A stretch of 64,000 nt of DNA. Source: Salvia splendens (Eukaryota; Streptophyta; Magnoliopsida; Lamiales; Lamiaceae). This document shows positions 12,401 to 22,300 of the stretch, in pieces; the stretch's first letter is position 1; every line of letters begins with the position of its first letter. A model generated the notes under the pieces. The model did no database searches. It was given only the letters and a program-made list of their open reading frames with translations, and was not told the DNA's origin. Position numbers and translations under genes: made by a program. Location of the stretch: positions 23,300,061 to 23,364,060 of the forward strand of contig NC_056038.1 in assembly GCF_004379255.2 (NCBI RefSeq). Direction: 5' to 3'.

Positions 12401-13030
12401 GTTGAGGATTTGCATAATACCGGTCAAGAAACTGAGGCCAGTCGTAGGTCAGCTAGTTCGTTGTTCTCTTCTCCAACTTCCTCCAACTCAGCCGTTTCCG
12501 ACATAGCAAAAGGCAGAACAACTACAGAGAAAAGGACATGTTTGCCGGGGAAGACAATCTCTAAGAAACAGATGCAGAAAACAGAAAGCGCTAGACAGGG
12601 AGGTGGTGATAGCCGCACAAGAAAAACAGGACAGCTAGTGGCTGATTCTGGGCAGAAAAGGACGTGCTTGCCGGAGAAGATAATTTGTAAGAATCAAAAG
12701 AACAAAAAAGAAAGCCCTAGAGAGGGAGCTGGTGATTGCAGCACAAGTAAAACAGGACAAGTACTGGCTGATTCTGCGCAGAAAAGGGCTGAACTCGCTC
12801 TAGAGGGACAGAATCTCGATTATTGCCAGGGAATGAGTGGTCGCCACGTTCTACACTCAAAATGCTCCGACCATGTTGGTGTGGAAGCAGCAATCTTAGA
12901 CTTGGAGGAATATTTGAACAAGATTAAGTGGTTGAGGAAGCTTATGCAATACGGAACTTCATCGGCTGGTGCTCAGATGCATCATTGGGAATTTGTGGAG
13001 CAAGTCAATGCCATTGAAATCCAAAAGTAA
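6498..13030 (+). CDS. Agenet (plant Tudor-like) domain protein, six exons, 410 aa
   Basis: The model joins exons 6498-6596, 8747-8816, 9884-10140, 10496-10609, 11299-11341 and 12381-13030. All introns are GT-AG and the frame is continuous. The first start of a tandem ATG ATG pair was used. An N-terminal Agenet domain (about residues 9-80) shows FKVGQLAEVRSFEEGFRGAW followed by FRCK, LEYIDF and VDWTKLY. A second Agenet-like unit (about 108-185) shows WRVGNFVDWW, YWSGHI and LGDDKAQ, ending at LDWSPELGW. Agenet domains belong to the Tudor-like royal family and in plants are associated with chromatin or RNA binding; the ligand here is unknown. The tail is basic and Ser/Thr/Lys-rich with a 42-residue tandem duplication, then a conserved-looking helix (ILDLEEYLNKIKWLRKLM). 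Introns 1 and 2 carry transposons. Unverified by transcript. Confidence 0.85.
7305..7520. mobile_element. Stowaway-like MITE in intron 1 of the Agenet gene
   Basis: It begins with TA followed by CTCCCTCCGTCCGCAAAATG and ends near GGACGAAGGGAA. The interior inverted parts (TTGTCCAC and GTGGACAACATTTC) pair. The CTCCCTCCGT terminus next to TA is the Stowaway (Tc1/mariner) signature. The right end is degraded, so its border is approximate. Confidence 0.65.
7851..8127. mobile_element. Small hAT-like MITE in intron 1 (277 bp)
   Basis: The ends TAGACCTGCCCAAGGTT and (reverse complement) TAGAGGTGCCCACGGTT form an imperfect inverted repeat. The flanking 8-mers CATATCCC (7843-7850) and TATATCCA (8128-8135) match at 6 of 8 positions. 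The body is built of AACCGGCGGTT- and GGAACCG-type motifs like those in 4791-6081, 16022-16283 and 58790-59117. No coding capacity. Confidence 0.6.
8318..8649 (-). mobile_element. TRIM-like miniature LTR retrotransposon in intron 1
   Basis: Two direct repeats of about 136 bp (8318-8453 and 8514-8649), roughly 75% identical by eye, enclose only about 60 bp. Immediately inside the right copy is GCTCTGATACCA (8502-8513), which on the minus strand is TGGTATCAGAGC, the standard primer binding site for initiator tRNA-Met. Immediately inside the left copy is CCTCCCC, a short polypurine tract on the minus strand. Repeat-PBS-PPT-repeat with no coding space is the TRIM architecture. No clear 5-bp duplication remains, so it is old. 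Confidence 0.6.
9129..9300. mobile_element. Stowaway-like MITE end in intron 2 (partial)
   Basis: ACTCCCTCCGTCCCATGC at about 9129 is a Stowaway-type terminus. A matching far end was not found, so this is a degraded or truncated copy whose right limit is arbitrary. Confidence 0.4.
12530..12781 (+). repeat. In-frame 126-bp tandem duplication in exon 6 of the Agenet gene
   Basis: Two adjacent 126-bp units (12530-12655 and 12656-12781) encode related 42-residue segments, about residues 245-286 and 287-328. Both begin KRTCLP, contain an acidic/glycine stretch ending in a GQ(L/V)xADSxQK motif, and keep the frame. The copies have diverged, so the duplication is not recent. Confidence 0.85.
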
Positions 13031-14095
13031 ATATTGTAGGTTGTTTTGTATTGAATGTATTCCTTGGCAAATATGTTTCCATATATCAGTGGCTCTACCA
13101 ACTTCATTCGTGATTTTGTTGAGAAATGGCCGTTTCTACATTTAGGTGGTAGTTACATGCTATTAGAGCTATATTTAAAAATTGATAATGCTACTAGATA
13201 TTTGTCAATCAGTATGTCATTTAGAAATGCACACTGCATGTTCATTTTTGAATTTATTGTATGCATATAACAGGCTAGAAGTGGATAGATAGATAGCTTT
13301 ATTGTGGAGCGAACGAATAAGGGGTTGCGAATGCGATACGGAGGGTAAGTGTTGCAAGAGGGCTCGGGCAGCCTCTTTTGCCACCCCTCGAAATGAAGTA
13401 TAGGATAGAAACTTATCATCTGATTTCCGAATATTTTTTTCAGATAAATAGCTTGTTTTTTTTCTTCGAATCAGCGACTACAAGAAAGGTAAACTCAAAG
13501 TTGAGAATTTTATCCAAAGTTGGAAGATCATATCTGGTGTGGACTTTATTTATGACATGTTAATGTGGATACACGAATCGCTGAAAAGAATTGTTTTCAT
13601 TAAAATTTGCACTTACGATTGTTTTCAAATTAATATCTTGCCGTAAAATTAGTTTTATTTTGTCTATCTATTTGGCTATGCTAAATGAATGATTCTAATT
13701 AGGTAGCAAGAGGACCTCACATCCTACTCATGCTTATTTACATATTATAATGGACCGTGAATCATCGAGAAGGTTGGTTGGTTAATGTGTCCATAAAAGA
13801 TACCACCTTCAAATTACATAAATCTTTAATAGTTACCTAGTATTATGATTGAAACTAGATCAAAACAAGTAATTTAATATAACCCTCTTAATACTTCGGA
13901 ACCAAACCTCTTTATGGCATAAGCATAATAGTTACCTATTATTATGATTGAATATAAACATTAAAGTGTTATGCATCGCTTAATCTTGGAAGAAGGTTCT
14001 GGGTGAAAGTTGCACATCCCCGAGCACAACTTCAAGTGTGTTTCATCTTTAAGGACGGCTCAATACAAAAGAAAGAGTCTTCAGATTAGACTTTA
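13031..14095. other. 3' flank of the Agenet gene, no further gene seen
   Basis: The first few hundred bases are probably 3' UTR. The rest is AT-rich with only short open frames lacking recognisable motifs. No structural RNA or clear transposon end was recognised. Confidence 0.35.
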
Positions 14096-14890
14096 GAGGA
14101 GTGGAAGATGATAGGTGTATATTTTGTAGAGAGAAGCCATAAACGATTGAAAATTTGTTCTACAACTGCAAGGTCTCGTCAAGATTATGGTACTCTTGCT
14201 GCCGCGGGTGGGACTTGTCCCAATGTCTACCAATACAACCAAATGGATTGCTTTCTCTCATGGTTAGAGCACCTTTTAAGAAGTTCGACAAGAAGATGTG
14301 CACATTCAATTTTTTATGTAATTTCTTGGTCTATTTGGGATATCAGGACAAGATCACATTCCAAGGTTTCAAACTAAACGGGTGTTCGAGGAAAAAAGGT
14401 TGTTGTGGCGTCTTGGAACTTGGATACGTGGCTAGAGCCCAAACTTTCCCTTTCCACCAGGACAAATGATTGAAAATTTGAAAGACATAAGAAAAAGGCA
14501 AGACACGAGAATCACAAGGGGAAGGGATGGGGGCTGAATATGGATCATCTGTCTTTGTCGATTTTTGCTGCAACACAACGTTAGATGGGGTCAGTGTATG
14601 GCTAGCGTGTCATCATGCGTATGTTCTCTTCATCTAGAGGAAGTGCGAGCACAAGTTGTTATTTGGCTTTTGGGTGGTTATTGAAATATGTTGTCACTTG
14701 GTTGTTTAGCTCCTATCCTCTTCTTCCGTCATGTCTTGGGTTTGTTGGAATGCCCCCGTTCTCTTGTTCTTGGTTGTTTTGGAGTGTCTTGCTTTGGCAT
14801 TTGTAGGTGTTTAGTATTTTTTTAGCAGATTTTTGTTTGTTTCTCTATTGAACTTTACTTCACTATCCTCAATAGTTTTAAGTATTTTGC
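14096..14890 (+). pseudogene. LINE reverse transcriptase C-terminal remnant (probable)
   Basis: Translated pieces in different frames resemble the C-terminal zinc-binding region of plant LINE reverse transcriptases: ENLFYNC-like residues followed by KVSSRLWYSC, then WSIWDIRTRS, then VASWNLDTWLEPKLS. They lie in the expected order at 14140-14460 but need frame changes to connect. The segment after 14470 has no coding sense but is T-rich with a late A-rich stretch, as in a LINE 3' end. No target duplication was located. Confidence 0.45.
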
Positions 14891-15604
14891 TTCTTTATGA
14901 AATAAAAATAGAAATCATAGTTTGGACTATTTACTTTTTTTAAAAAACTCATAATTTAAGCATCGTACTTCTTTATAAAATAAAAATTAAAAATTAATAG
15001 AACCATTAATTAAATTATATTGTATACATAATAAATATATAAAAATGTTATTTTACACAATATACCTATAAATATTGACCTATTGATTTAGGTGGTGCTG
15101 GAAGGAGATTCAACACCACCTATCTTTTTCAATTTATTAACATCAAAAGTATTTGGTCAACTTATTTTTAGTGAACTATAAGTTCTAACTTTGTATATTA
15201 ATTTTATAACACGCTCTTTGTTTTATAAGAGACTTTAGGGATGACACCGTTTATAATGTAAAAAGAAAAAGTGATTAAAATATTACTAGTATAAAATCTT
15301 GCCCACCATATAAAAAAGAAAAAAACTTACCAAAAATGGAAAAGGCTATTTTTTGTGGGGACAAATAATGTGAAATGAAGACTATTTTTATGAGACGAAA
15401 AGAGTAATATATAAGTGAAATAAGTTAGAGAAATGTGAGACTTATTTGTCTAAAGAAATACTCTCTTTATCTCATTAATATTGAGACATTTCTATTAGAC
15501 ACAAAGATTAAATATAAATATTTAGTGAGTTAAATAGAGTGAGGATAAAGTAGGATAGAGATCAAATAAATAAGTAAAGAAAATAAGGTAGAAGAGATAA
15601 CAAG
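14891..15604. other. AT-rich intergenic DNA
   Basis: Very AT-rich and without coding capacity. TACTCTCTTTATCTC at about 15460 may be a worn Stowaway end. Nothing else was recognised. Confidence 0.3.
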
Positions 15605-15606
15605 TA

Positions 15607-16021
15607 CTCCCTCCGTCCTCCGTTAGGAGTTTCACTTGAGTTTGACATGAGTTTTTAAGAAATACTCCCTCCGTCTCACTCAAGATGACCACATTCTTGA
15701 GTGACACATGATTTTAGGAAGTGTTGTTAGGTGGAATAAAGTAGATAGGAAAAGGTAGTTGAATATTTTAATGAGGAGAGATGAGGTTATTTCCAAAATT
15801 GGAAAGTGGCCATCTTGATTGGGACAAATAAAAAAAGGAAAGGTGGTCATCTTATATGGGACGAAGGGAGTATAAAGAAAGTGGGTGGAAAATGATAGTG
15901 GAATGTGAGACCCATTTTTATGTATTAGTTTTATAATAGAATGTGAGTGAAATGAGTTAGTAGAAAGTATGCTCTAGCTACCATTTATAGTAAAAGTGAA
16001 TTGGGACTCCTAATGGCGGAC
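15607..16021. mobile_element. Stowaway-like MITE interrupted by another (outer copy)
   Basis: The left end, TA plus CTCCCTCCGTCCTCCGTTAG, pairs with TTGGGACTCCTAATGGCGGA near 16003. The outer inverted repeat contains GGAGTTTCACTTG on the left and AAGTGAATTGGGACTCC on the right. The far right terminus is missing, where a hAT-like sequence now begins. A second Stowaway MITE sits inside it. Confidence 0.55.
15665..15870. mobile_element. Stowaway-like MITE (inner, 206 bp)
   Basis: CTCCCTCCGTCTCACTCAAG begins just after TA (15663-15664), and GGGACGAAGGGAG ends just before TA (15871-15872). GATGACCAC near the left end pairs with GTGGTCATC near the right. A related copy sits at 57515-57715. Confidence 0.75.
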
Positions 16022-16283
16022 GGTTTTTCACAGTTCCGAACTACCGACTTCCGACTTGGTTTCACTATTTTCCAGCGGTTTCTCGCGGTTCCAGTCTGGA
16101 ACCGCCCTGAACTGGCGGTTCCGACACGATTTCAGTTCCGAAATTTTGGAATCTTGGCCAAACCACGGTTCCAAAAGTGACTGTTTCAGTTTCTTTTAAA
16201 TCTCACGGTTCCGATTCGGACCAGTAACCGCCGGTTACGGTTGCGCGGTTTACCGTCAGAACCATAAATCATAGGCATCTCTA
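16022..16283. mobile_element. hAT-like MITE fragment (GGTTCCG-repeat family)
   Basis: Dense GCGGTTCC and GGAACCGCC motifs match the family at 7851-8127 and 58790-59117. The right end, GGCATCTCTA, matches the right ends of those elements (GGCACCTCTA and GGTATCTCTA). The left end is not recognisable and appears fused to a truncated Stowaway MITE. Confidence 0.5.
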
Positions 16284-16433
16284 GGGACGAACTAAAATGG
16301 TTAACTGAGACTCTTAATGACGTTCGGAGGAGTGAGTGATATGTGTATGTGTTGACCTTTGAGTAAAATGATAATGTTTGAAGCCAATGATCTTGGATTC
16401 GAGTTCATCGTGACATAACCATTAAAATTTATA

Positions 16434-16719
16434 CTCCCTCTGCCCCATAAAAATATGTGTACTTTCCATTTCTGTTCATTCCATAAAAATATGAGCATTT
16501 CCATTTATGGAAACTTGTTCCAACTCTTTACCCATATACATTAATTTATTTACAATTTCACTAGGACACACCATCACAACTAATTAAACACCAATAATAA
16601 CGTGGGTTTCACTATTCGGTAACACTACTTTAACATTCTCATCATCTCTCTTATTTTACCAATTATGTATTAATTCTCTTGACATTTCAAATGTCCTTAT
16701 TTTTATAGGACGAAGGGAA
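16434..16719. mobile_element. Stowaway-like MITE (286 bp)
   Basis: TA plus CTCCCTCTGCCCCATAAAAA at the left and TTTTATAGGACGAAGGGAA plus TA at the right form the inverted ends. The interior is non-coding. Confidence 0.65.
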
Positions 16720-16830
16720 TATTCATTCGCCTATGAAACATTAAAATATAAGAAAGTAATTGTATTGGATTTTATAAAAAAGAAAATGACTTAATTTTTT
16801 AAGAGATGACCTTAAAGAAAATATGACTTA

Positions 16831-17224
16831 GAGCATCCGCAATAGCAGACTAGCCGTCGCCCTAGCCGCCGGTGAGTGGGCTAGGTGCTCGGCTAGTCCG
16901 CTATTACGGTAGGCGAGCCAAACGGAGGAAAAAAAACCCGAGAAGTCGGGCGTGGACTAACCGGCTAGCTGATCGCTGGCTGCCTATTGGGGGGCGAGTG
17001 ATCGACTAGCCGAATTTTTTAAAATTAAAAAAAAATTAATTTGTACTCTTTATTTACAAATAATTGCACTTTATTTTTAAAATATTTGATAAACACCAAC
17101 AATTAAAATGAATTAAAATAGAGGCTAGGTTATTGGCCTGAATGTGGGAAGGGCATGATGACAAGATAAATTTTAGGTTGAACTATTACTAGCTATAGCT
17201 AGGGTATTCTTACTGTGGATACTT
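16831..17224. mobile_element. PIF/Harbinger-like MITE (394 bp)
   Basis: It starts GAGCATCCGCAATAG right after TTA (16828-16830) and ends with an inverted, slightly mutated copy, ACTGTGGATACTT, followed by TTA (17225-17227). A 3-bp TTA/TAA duplication fits PIF/Harbinger. The GC-rich left half (GGCTAG repeats) and AT-rich right half match the copy at 57777-58235. Confidence 0.65.
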
Positions 17225-17227
17225 TTA

Positions 17228-18322
17228 ATGTGAGAGAAAAAATAAAAGATAAATTACACGTGATAAACGTAACAAAAATAAAATATGAAACATATGTATT
17301 GACGACAGAAAGAGTCCTATTACTTTAGCTCATCTTGTTATCGATTTTTTATTCTTAGACTAATTTTGGTTTAGTCCAATTAGATTCAAAATTTTCTCAA
17401 TATCAATTTTTTTTTAATTCCTAAATTTTCATTTTTCAAGCTTGTTTGTCAGACCATCTACAGTGACTTTGTAACATGTATGATTATATTATTATTCGTA
17501 TAACAAAAAGTGGATTTTGTTTTATAAATCAAGATATCTACAAGCTTGTTTTAATTGTTATACCCTGGGCGTCATTTTAAACCTCAACTTGCATACTGAT
17601 CTTGTAAGAATTTGAAACAACACCACCTAAAATTAAAATTCAAAACGATATTAATAAAGTTTGAAATTTACTGTAAATCGGATGAATTCACTTAGTTTTT
17701 GGGCTAGGATCAAGCTATTTTCGGTTTATAGGTTAACCTCACTCAGCTTTATTTTTTTCAAAATATATATTATTGGTCATTATAAGCCATATCTCAATAC
17801 TTTAATGATTTCGATAATGAAATCTAATTCTAGATTTAAATTAATTAAACTACAATTTTATACTATAAAGTGGAGATAAAAGCACCAACCTCCATCTATG
17901 CTTTCTTCATTTGATGTAGAGGTTGAAATCCACCTTTTGATGTTTATCTTCTTTAACTGGATTCTCCAATTGATTTAATCTCCTCTTTGACCTCAATTCT
18001 TTATTGATTCTTTTGATGGATAAAGAATCAAAATCTTCTATAATATAATATATGTATATACCGTAAGTATGCCTTTTATGTGCATATGTTTTCGGTAATT
18101 GTCTATATCTTTATATGACTGAAAACATTCTTATATAGGCATTATACACCGTTTCTGTAAGATTGCGTCGTTTCGCACAAAACTGCAGCCATGCAGTTTA
18201 TTCACTACAACCGACTCCCACAAAGAGATGCATCGGTTGATAGTTTATGAATTAGTTTACTAATAAACTGTCTTCATAATTTCATGCGTACCATACATGC
18301 ACATTAATATATATATATATAT
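17228..18322. other. AT-rich intergenic DNA left of the copia array
   Basis: No coding or RNA feature was recognised. It ends in a short AT microsatellite (about 18307-18322), the target into which the copia array inserted. Confidence 0.35.
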
Positions 18323-19128
18323 TGTAGGGATCAGACTATCCGGATTCACTATTTACCGAGACCTCTTTGGTCTTGTTTTACAAGATGGCTCAGTCAAACC
18401 ACCAACCAAGCGACTGATTTAATACAAGGACACTAGCTATTACAATCAATGAGCTAATGAACTTAAACACTGCCTTCACGAACCAGAATCCTCAAGATTC
18501 ACCGAGAACCCTGCACAACTAGAAACCCTAGTTAGTAAAATAAGAAAGATCCTTTCGGATCTACACAAACCAAGCAGTAATAAGCAATATAACAAAGGAA
18601 TCGCATAGATCTATAAGCAATGGCTCAGCCACCCGCCAATAGTACAGATCTATTCACCAAAACAACAATCCAAGGGAGCAACGTTGAGTTCAACCGTGAA
18701 TCTCTTCACAAACCATAGGTTGCAACCCCAAACCACTCCACTGCACCGGATCTAGCCGATCTCAAAGCTCACAACCACAGAAACCTCTCCACAAGAAACC
18801 CTAACTTCTCTGGAACCCCTGCAACCGAAGTAGTTGCTAATCTCAAACCCACACACTCGTTTAATCACACAAATATCAGTGATAAACCACAGTGGAACAA
18901 CCAGAGAAACATCAGAGAAGGAAAACTCAAGGGAAACTCAAGAACTCGAGAGAGAAGTGTGAGAAATCAGAGAGTAGAGAGTGAAGTGAGGCGGTGAGTG
19001 GAGAGAGGGGGGTATATCAACCCGGGAATGGGCTAGGGCAAAAAACTAGCCCAACTTACCTGATGGGCCAGATTAATTCCAGGCCCAACAATAATAGTCC
19101 ACCAACTTAACAGCCCAAACAATCAACA
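18323..19128 (-). repeat. Copia array LTR 1 (3' LTR of the leftmost unit)
   Basis: 806 bp with TG...CA ends; on the minus strand it starts TGTTGATTG and ends CCCTACA. A TATA-like TTGATATACC lies at 19020-19011 on the minus strand. It carries A at 18382, shared with LTR 4. TATAT abuts its left end. Confidence 0.92.
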
Positions 19129-19141
19129 TACTCCACCTTGG
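19129..19141 (-). other. Polypurine tract, copia unit 1
   Basis: Minus-strand CCAAGGTGGAGTA lies directly before the 3' LTR, the usual place for plus-strand priming. Identical tracts are at 24851-24863 and 30648-30660. Confidence 0.65.
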
Positions 19142-19381
19142 ACATTATTTTTGGGAAACCAATTGCACTATTAGCTAAGGTTTTAATCATCATAGCCTAC
19201 AAGGCAGTTCCCACAGCACCAAAGAACAAGGTTCAATTGCACAGGGAAGCAACCAGGTTTGCCTACAAGACTCCTGAGGGGCTGACACCCATTAGTCTTG
19301 AGGACTTAGTGCCTCCAGCCACCAGCTACCCTTACCACAGTAAGCTTAGAGGCTGAGGTCTTTAACCCCCGGGACATGCAG

Positions 19382-22300
19382 CTATCCTAGGTCAAAATGC
19401 AGATATTTAATGCAGAAAAGAAGTTTTTCAAGTGGTAAGCATTTAGTTCCCATGTCAGCTGGGTTCTTATCAGTGTGTACTTTTAAAAGAGAAACCTCAT
19501 TCTTTTCTACAATATCTCTGATGTAATGAAACCTTACATCAATGTGCTTAGTCCTATCATGGAAGACTGGATTTTTACACAGTTGAATGGCAGATTGAGA
19601 ATCTGAAAACAAAACAGGAGGAGTTTTCACAAAATTGAGTTCAGAGAGCACTCCCTTTAACCATACAGCCTCCTTCATTGCCTCTGTAATGGCAATGTAT
19701 TCAGATTCAGTGGTAGAGAGAGCTACAATCTGTTGCAGCTGTGATTTCCAACTTATGCAGGACCTGCAAACAGTAAAGACATAGGAGGTGGTGGACTTCC
19801 TCTTGTCTCTATCATTAGCATAGTTAGAATCAACATAACCAGTCAGTTTTACACCATCTTCACATCTGGAAAAGCACAATCCATACTTAGAAGTATGTTT
19901 CAGATATCTTAACAACCACTTCAAGGCTTCCCAATGAACAGGACCAGGATTTGACATGTATCTACTCAAACAAGACACAGCATAGGCAATATCAGGCCTA
20001 GTACTAACCATCAAATACATCACAGATCCAATAGCATTAGCATAGGGAACCTTTTTCATGGCATTGATATCATAATCAGATTTGGGGCACAAGTCTTTAC
20101 TCAACATGAAATGAGCAGCTAAGGGAACAGATGTAGGCTTAGCATCAAACATGTTAAACTTCTTCAGAATTTTGAGCACATAGGGTTCTTGATGCAAAAC
20201 AAGTACACACTCTTTTCTATTTCTGATAATATTAATGCCTAATATTTTCTGAGCATCCCCTAGATCTTTCATGTCAAAATTCTTGCTCAGAGCAGTTTGC
20301 ACAGCAGTTATAGTCTTCAAGCAGGGACCCATTATTAACATGTCATCCACATATAACAGAAGAAAGACAGGAGCAGCAGTATTCAAGTTTTTAACATACA
20401 AGCAAGCATCAAAAGTGCTCCTAACAAAACCTAGATCATGCATGCAAGTATTAAACTTAATATTCCACTGCCTAGGTGACTGTTTCAGACCATACAAAGC
20501 TTTCTTGAGCAAACACACATGATTAGGAAACTTAGGATCAACAAAGCCTTCAGGCTGTCTCATGTAAATAGGTTTATCCAAGTCACCATGCAAGAAAGCA
20601 GTTTTAACATCCATTTGTTTCAGTTCCCAATCAAAATGAGCACACAAAGTAAGCATCAATCTCACAGTTGTAAATTTAACCACAGGGGCAAAGATCTCAG
20701 TGTAATCTACCCCCTCTTGTTGAGTAAAACCCTTGGCCACTAATCTGGCCTTATATCTTAAACCCTCTACCTCACTTTTAAGTTTATACAACCACCTGCA
20801 ATCCACAACAGAGGCACCTAGAGGTAGAGGAACAAGTATCCAAGTATGATTAATTTTCAGAGAGTTCATTTCCTCTAACATGGCTTTATGCCATTCATTC
20901 CAGAATTTAGACCTAGTAGCTTGTTTATAAGATTGAGGCTCTTCCCCATCAGCTTCATGAACATTGAAAGCCAAATTGATTAAAGCAACCAAGCCTACAT
21001 AACCATCATATCTAGCGGGTTTATGAATTTGCCTCCTAGGTCTATCTCTAGATAAGATGTAATCATTTAGATTTGGAGCATCAATAGCATTTTGAATACC
21101 AGAGGGAGAATTAAGCACATTCTGAACAGGCATTATAGGAGGATTACAGACAGGACTACCAGGTAAGTCAGCAACATTGTCCATATTATCATTTGAGGGC
21201 ACATTCATATCATTATCTTGTGGACCCCCTTCATTAGGTGTTTCATTAGGAGTATAGATTGGAGTACAGTTCCAATAAGGCTGCTCCACCTCACTTGGAA
21301 CATCCTGAGGATGTTCCACAGCAGTGGGTGTATTTGTGGACTCCACCTCAATAAGAGGGTCACTGTCCACATTCTGTGGAGCAGGGTTTTCAGCCATTTG
21401 CAAGCAAGGGAATTCAGATTCATTGAACACAACATCCCTACTAATAATGACTTTAAACCCTGGCTCATCTCTTAGCCATATCCTATACCCTTTCACACCT
21501 TCAGGATATCCCAAAAAAACACCTTTCCTAGACCTTGGTTCTAATTTATCAGTTTTAGTATGCACAAAAGCAGAGCAACCAAACACTCTCAGATTAGAAA
21601 GATCAAGGGATTTCCCAAAGAACACATACTCAGGACAGAGTCCTTGCAAAGGCACAGAGGGAGATCTATTCACAAGATAAGTTGCAGTCATTAAAGCTTC
21701 ACCCCAAAATTTCTTGGACAATCCAGACTTAGCCAACATACATCTCACTTTATCAAGTAAAGTTCTATTCATCCTCTCAGCCACCCCATTTTGTTGAGGG
21801 GTATAAGGGACTGTCTTATGTCTTTTAATGCCATGACAAGCACACAAATCATCAAATTGTTTATTACAAAACTCTAAACCATTGTCAGTTCTGATAACTT
21901 TAATCTTATTCCCAGTTTGAGTCTCAATAAAGGTTTTCCAAGTAGTAAATTTTCCAAACACATCATACTTGTGCTTCATAAGAAAACACCATACTTTCCT
22001 TGAAAAATCATCAATGATTGACAGAAAATACACAGACCCAGAGTGGGAAGACACAGAGGCAGGGCCCCACACATCCATATGCAAGTATTCCAAGACATTT
22101 TTACTAATGTTTGCAGGGACAGGGGTGGGAAAAAAAACCCTATGTTGTTTACCCAAAACACATGTGTCACAGAAAGGCATGTTGCCCATTACATCAGAAT
22201 CAGACAATATTGCATGTTTTTTCAAAATGTTTAACCCCTTTTCACTCATATGACCTAGCCTATTGTGCCACAGTAACAATTTATCAGAATTTACCACATT

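Noticed and set aside
13055..13563. Small genes just downstream of the Agenet gene
   Set aside because: The open frames are short, on both strands, AT-driven, without motifs, and probably lie in the 3' UTR or flank.
19138..19356. A 72-codon plus-strand open frame repeated in all three copia units (also near 24860 and 30657)
   Set aside because: It is antisense to the element's 3' untranslated part and carries amino-acid changes between units at two of the few variable sites. It has no recognisable domain, and its conservation is explained by the recent duplication of the array.
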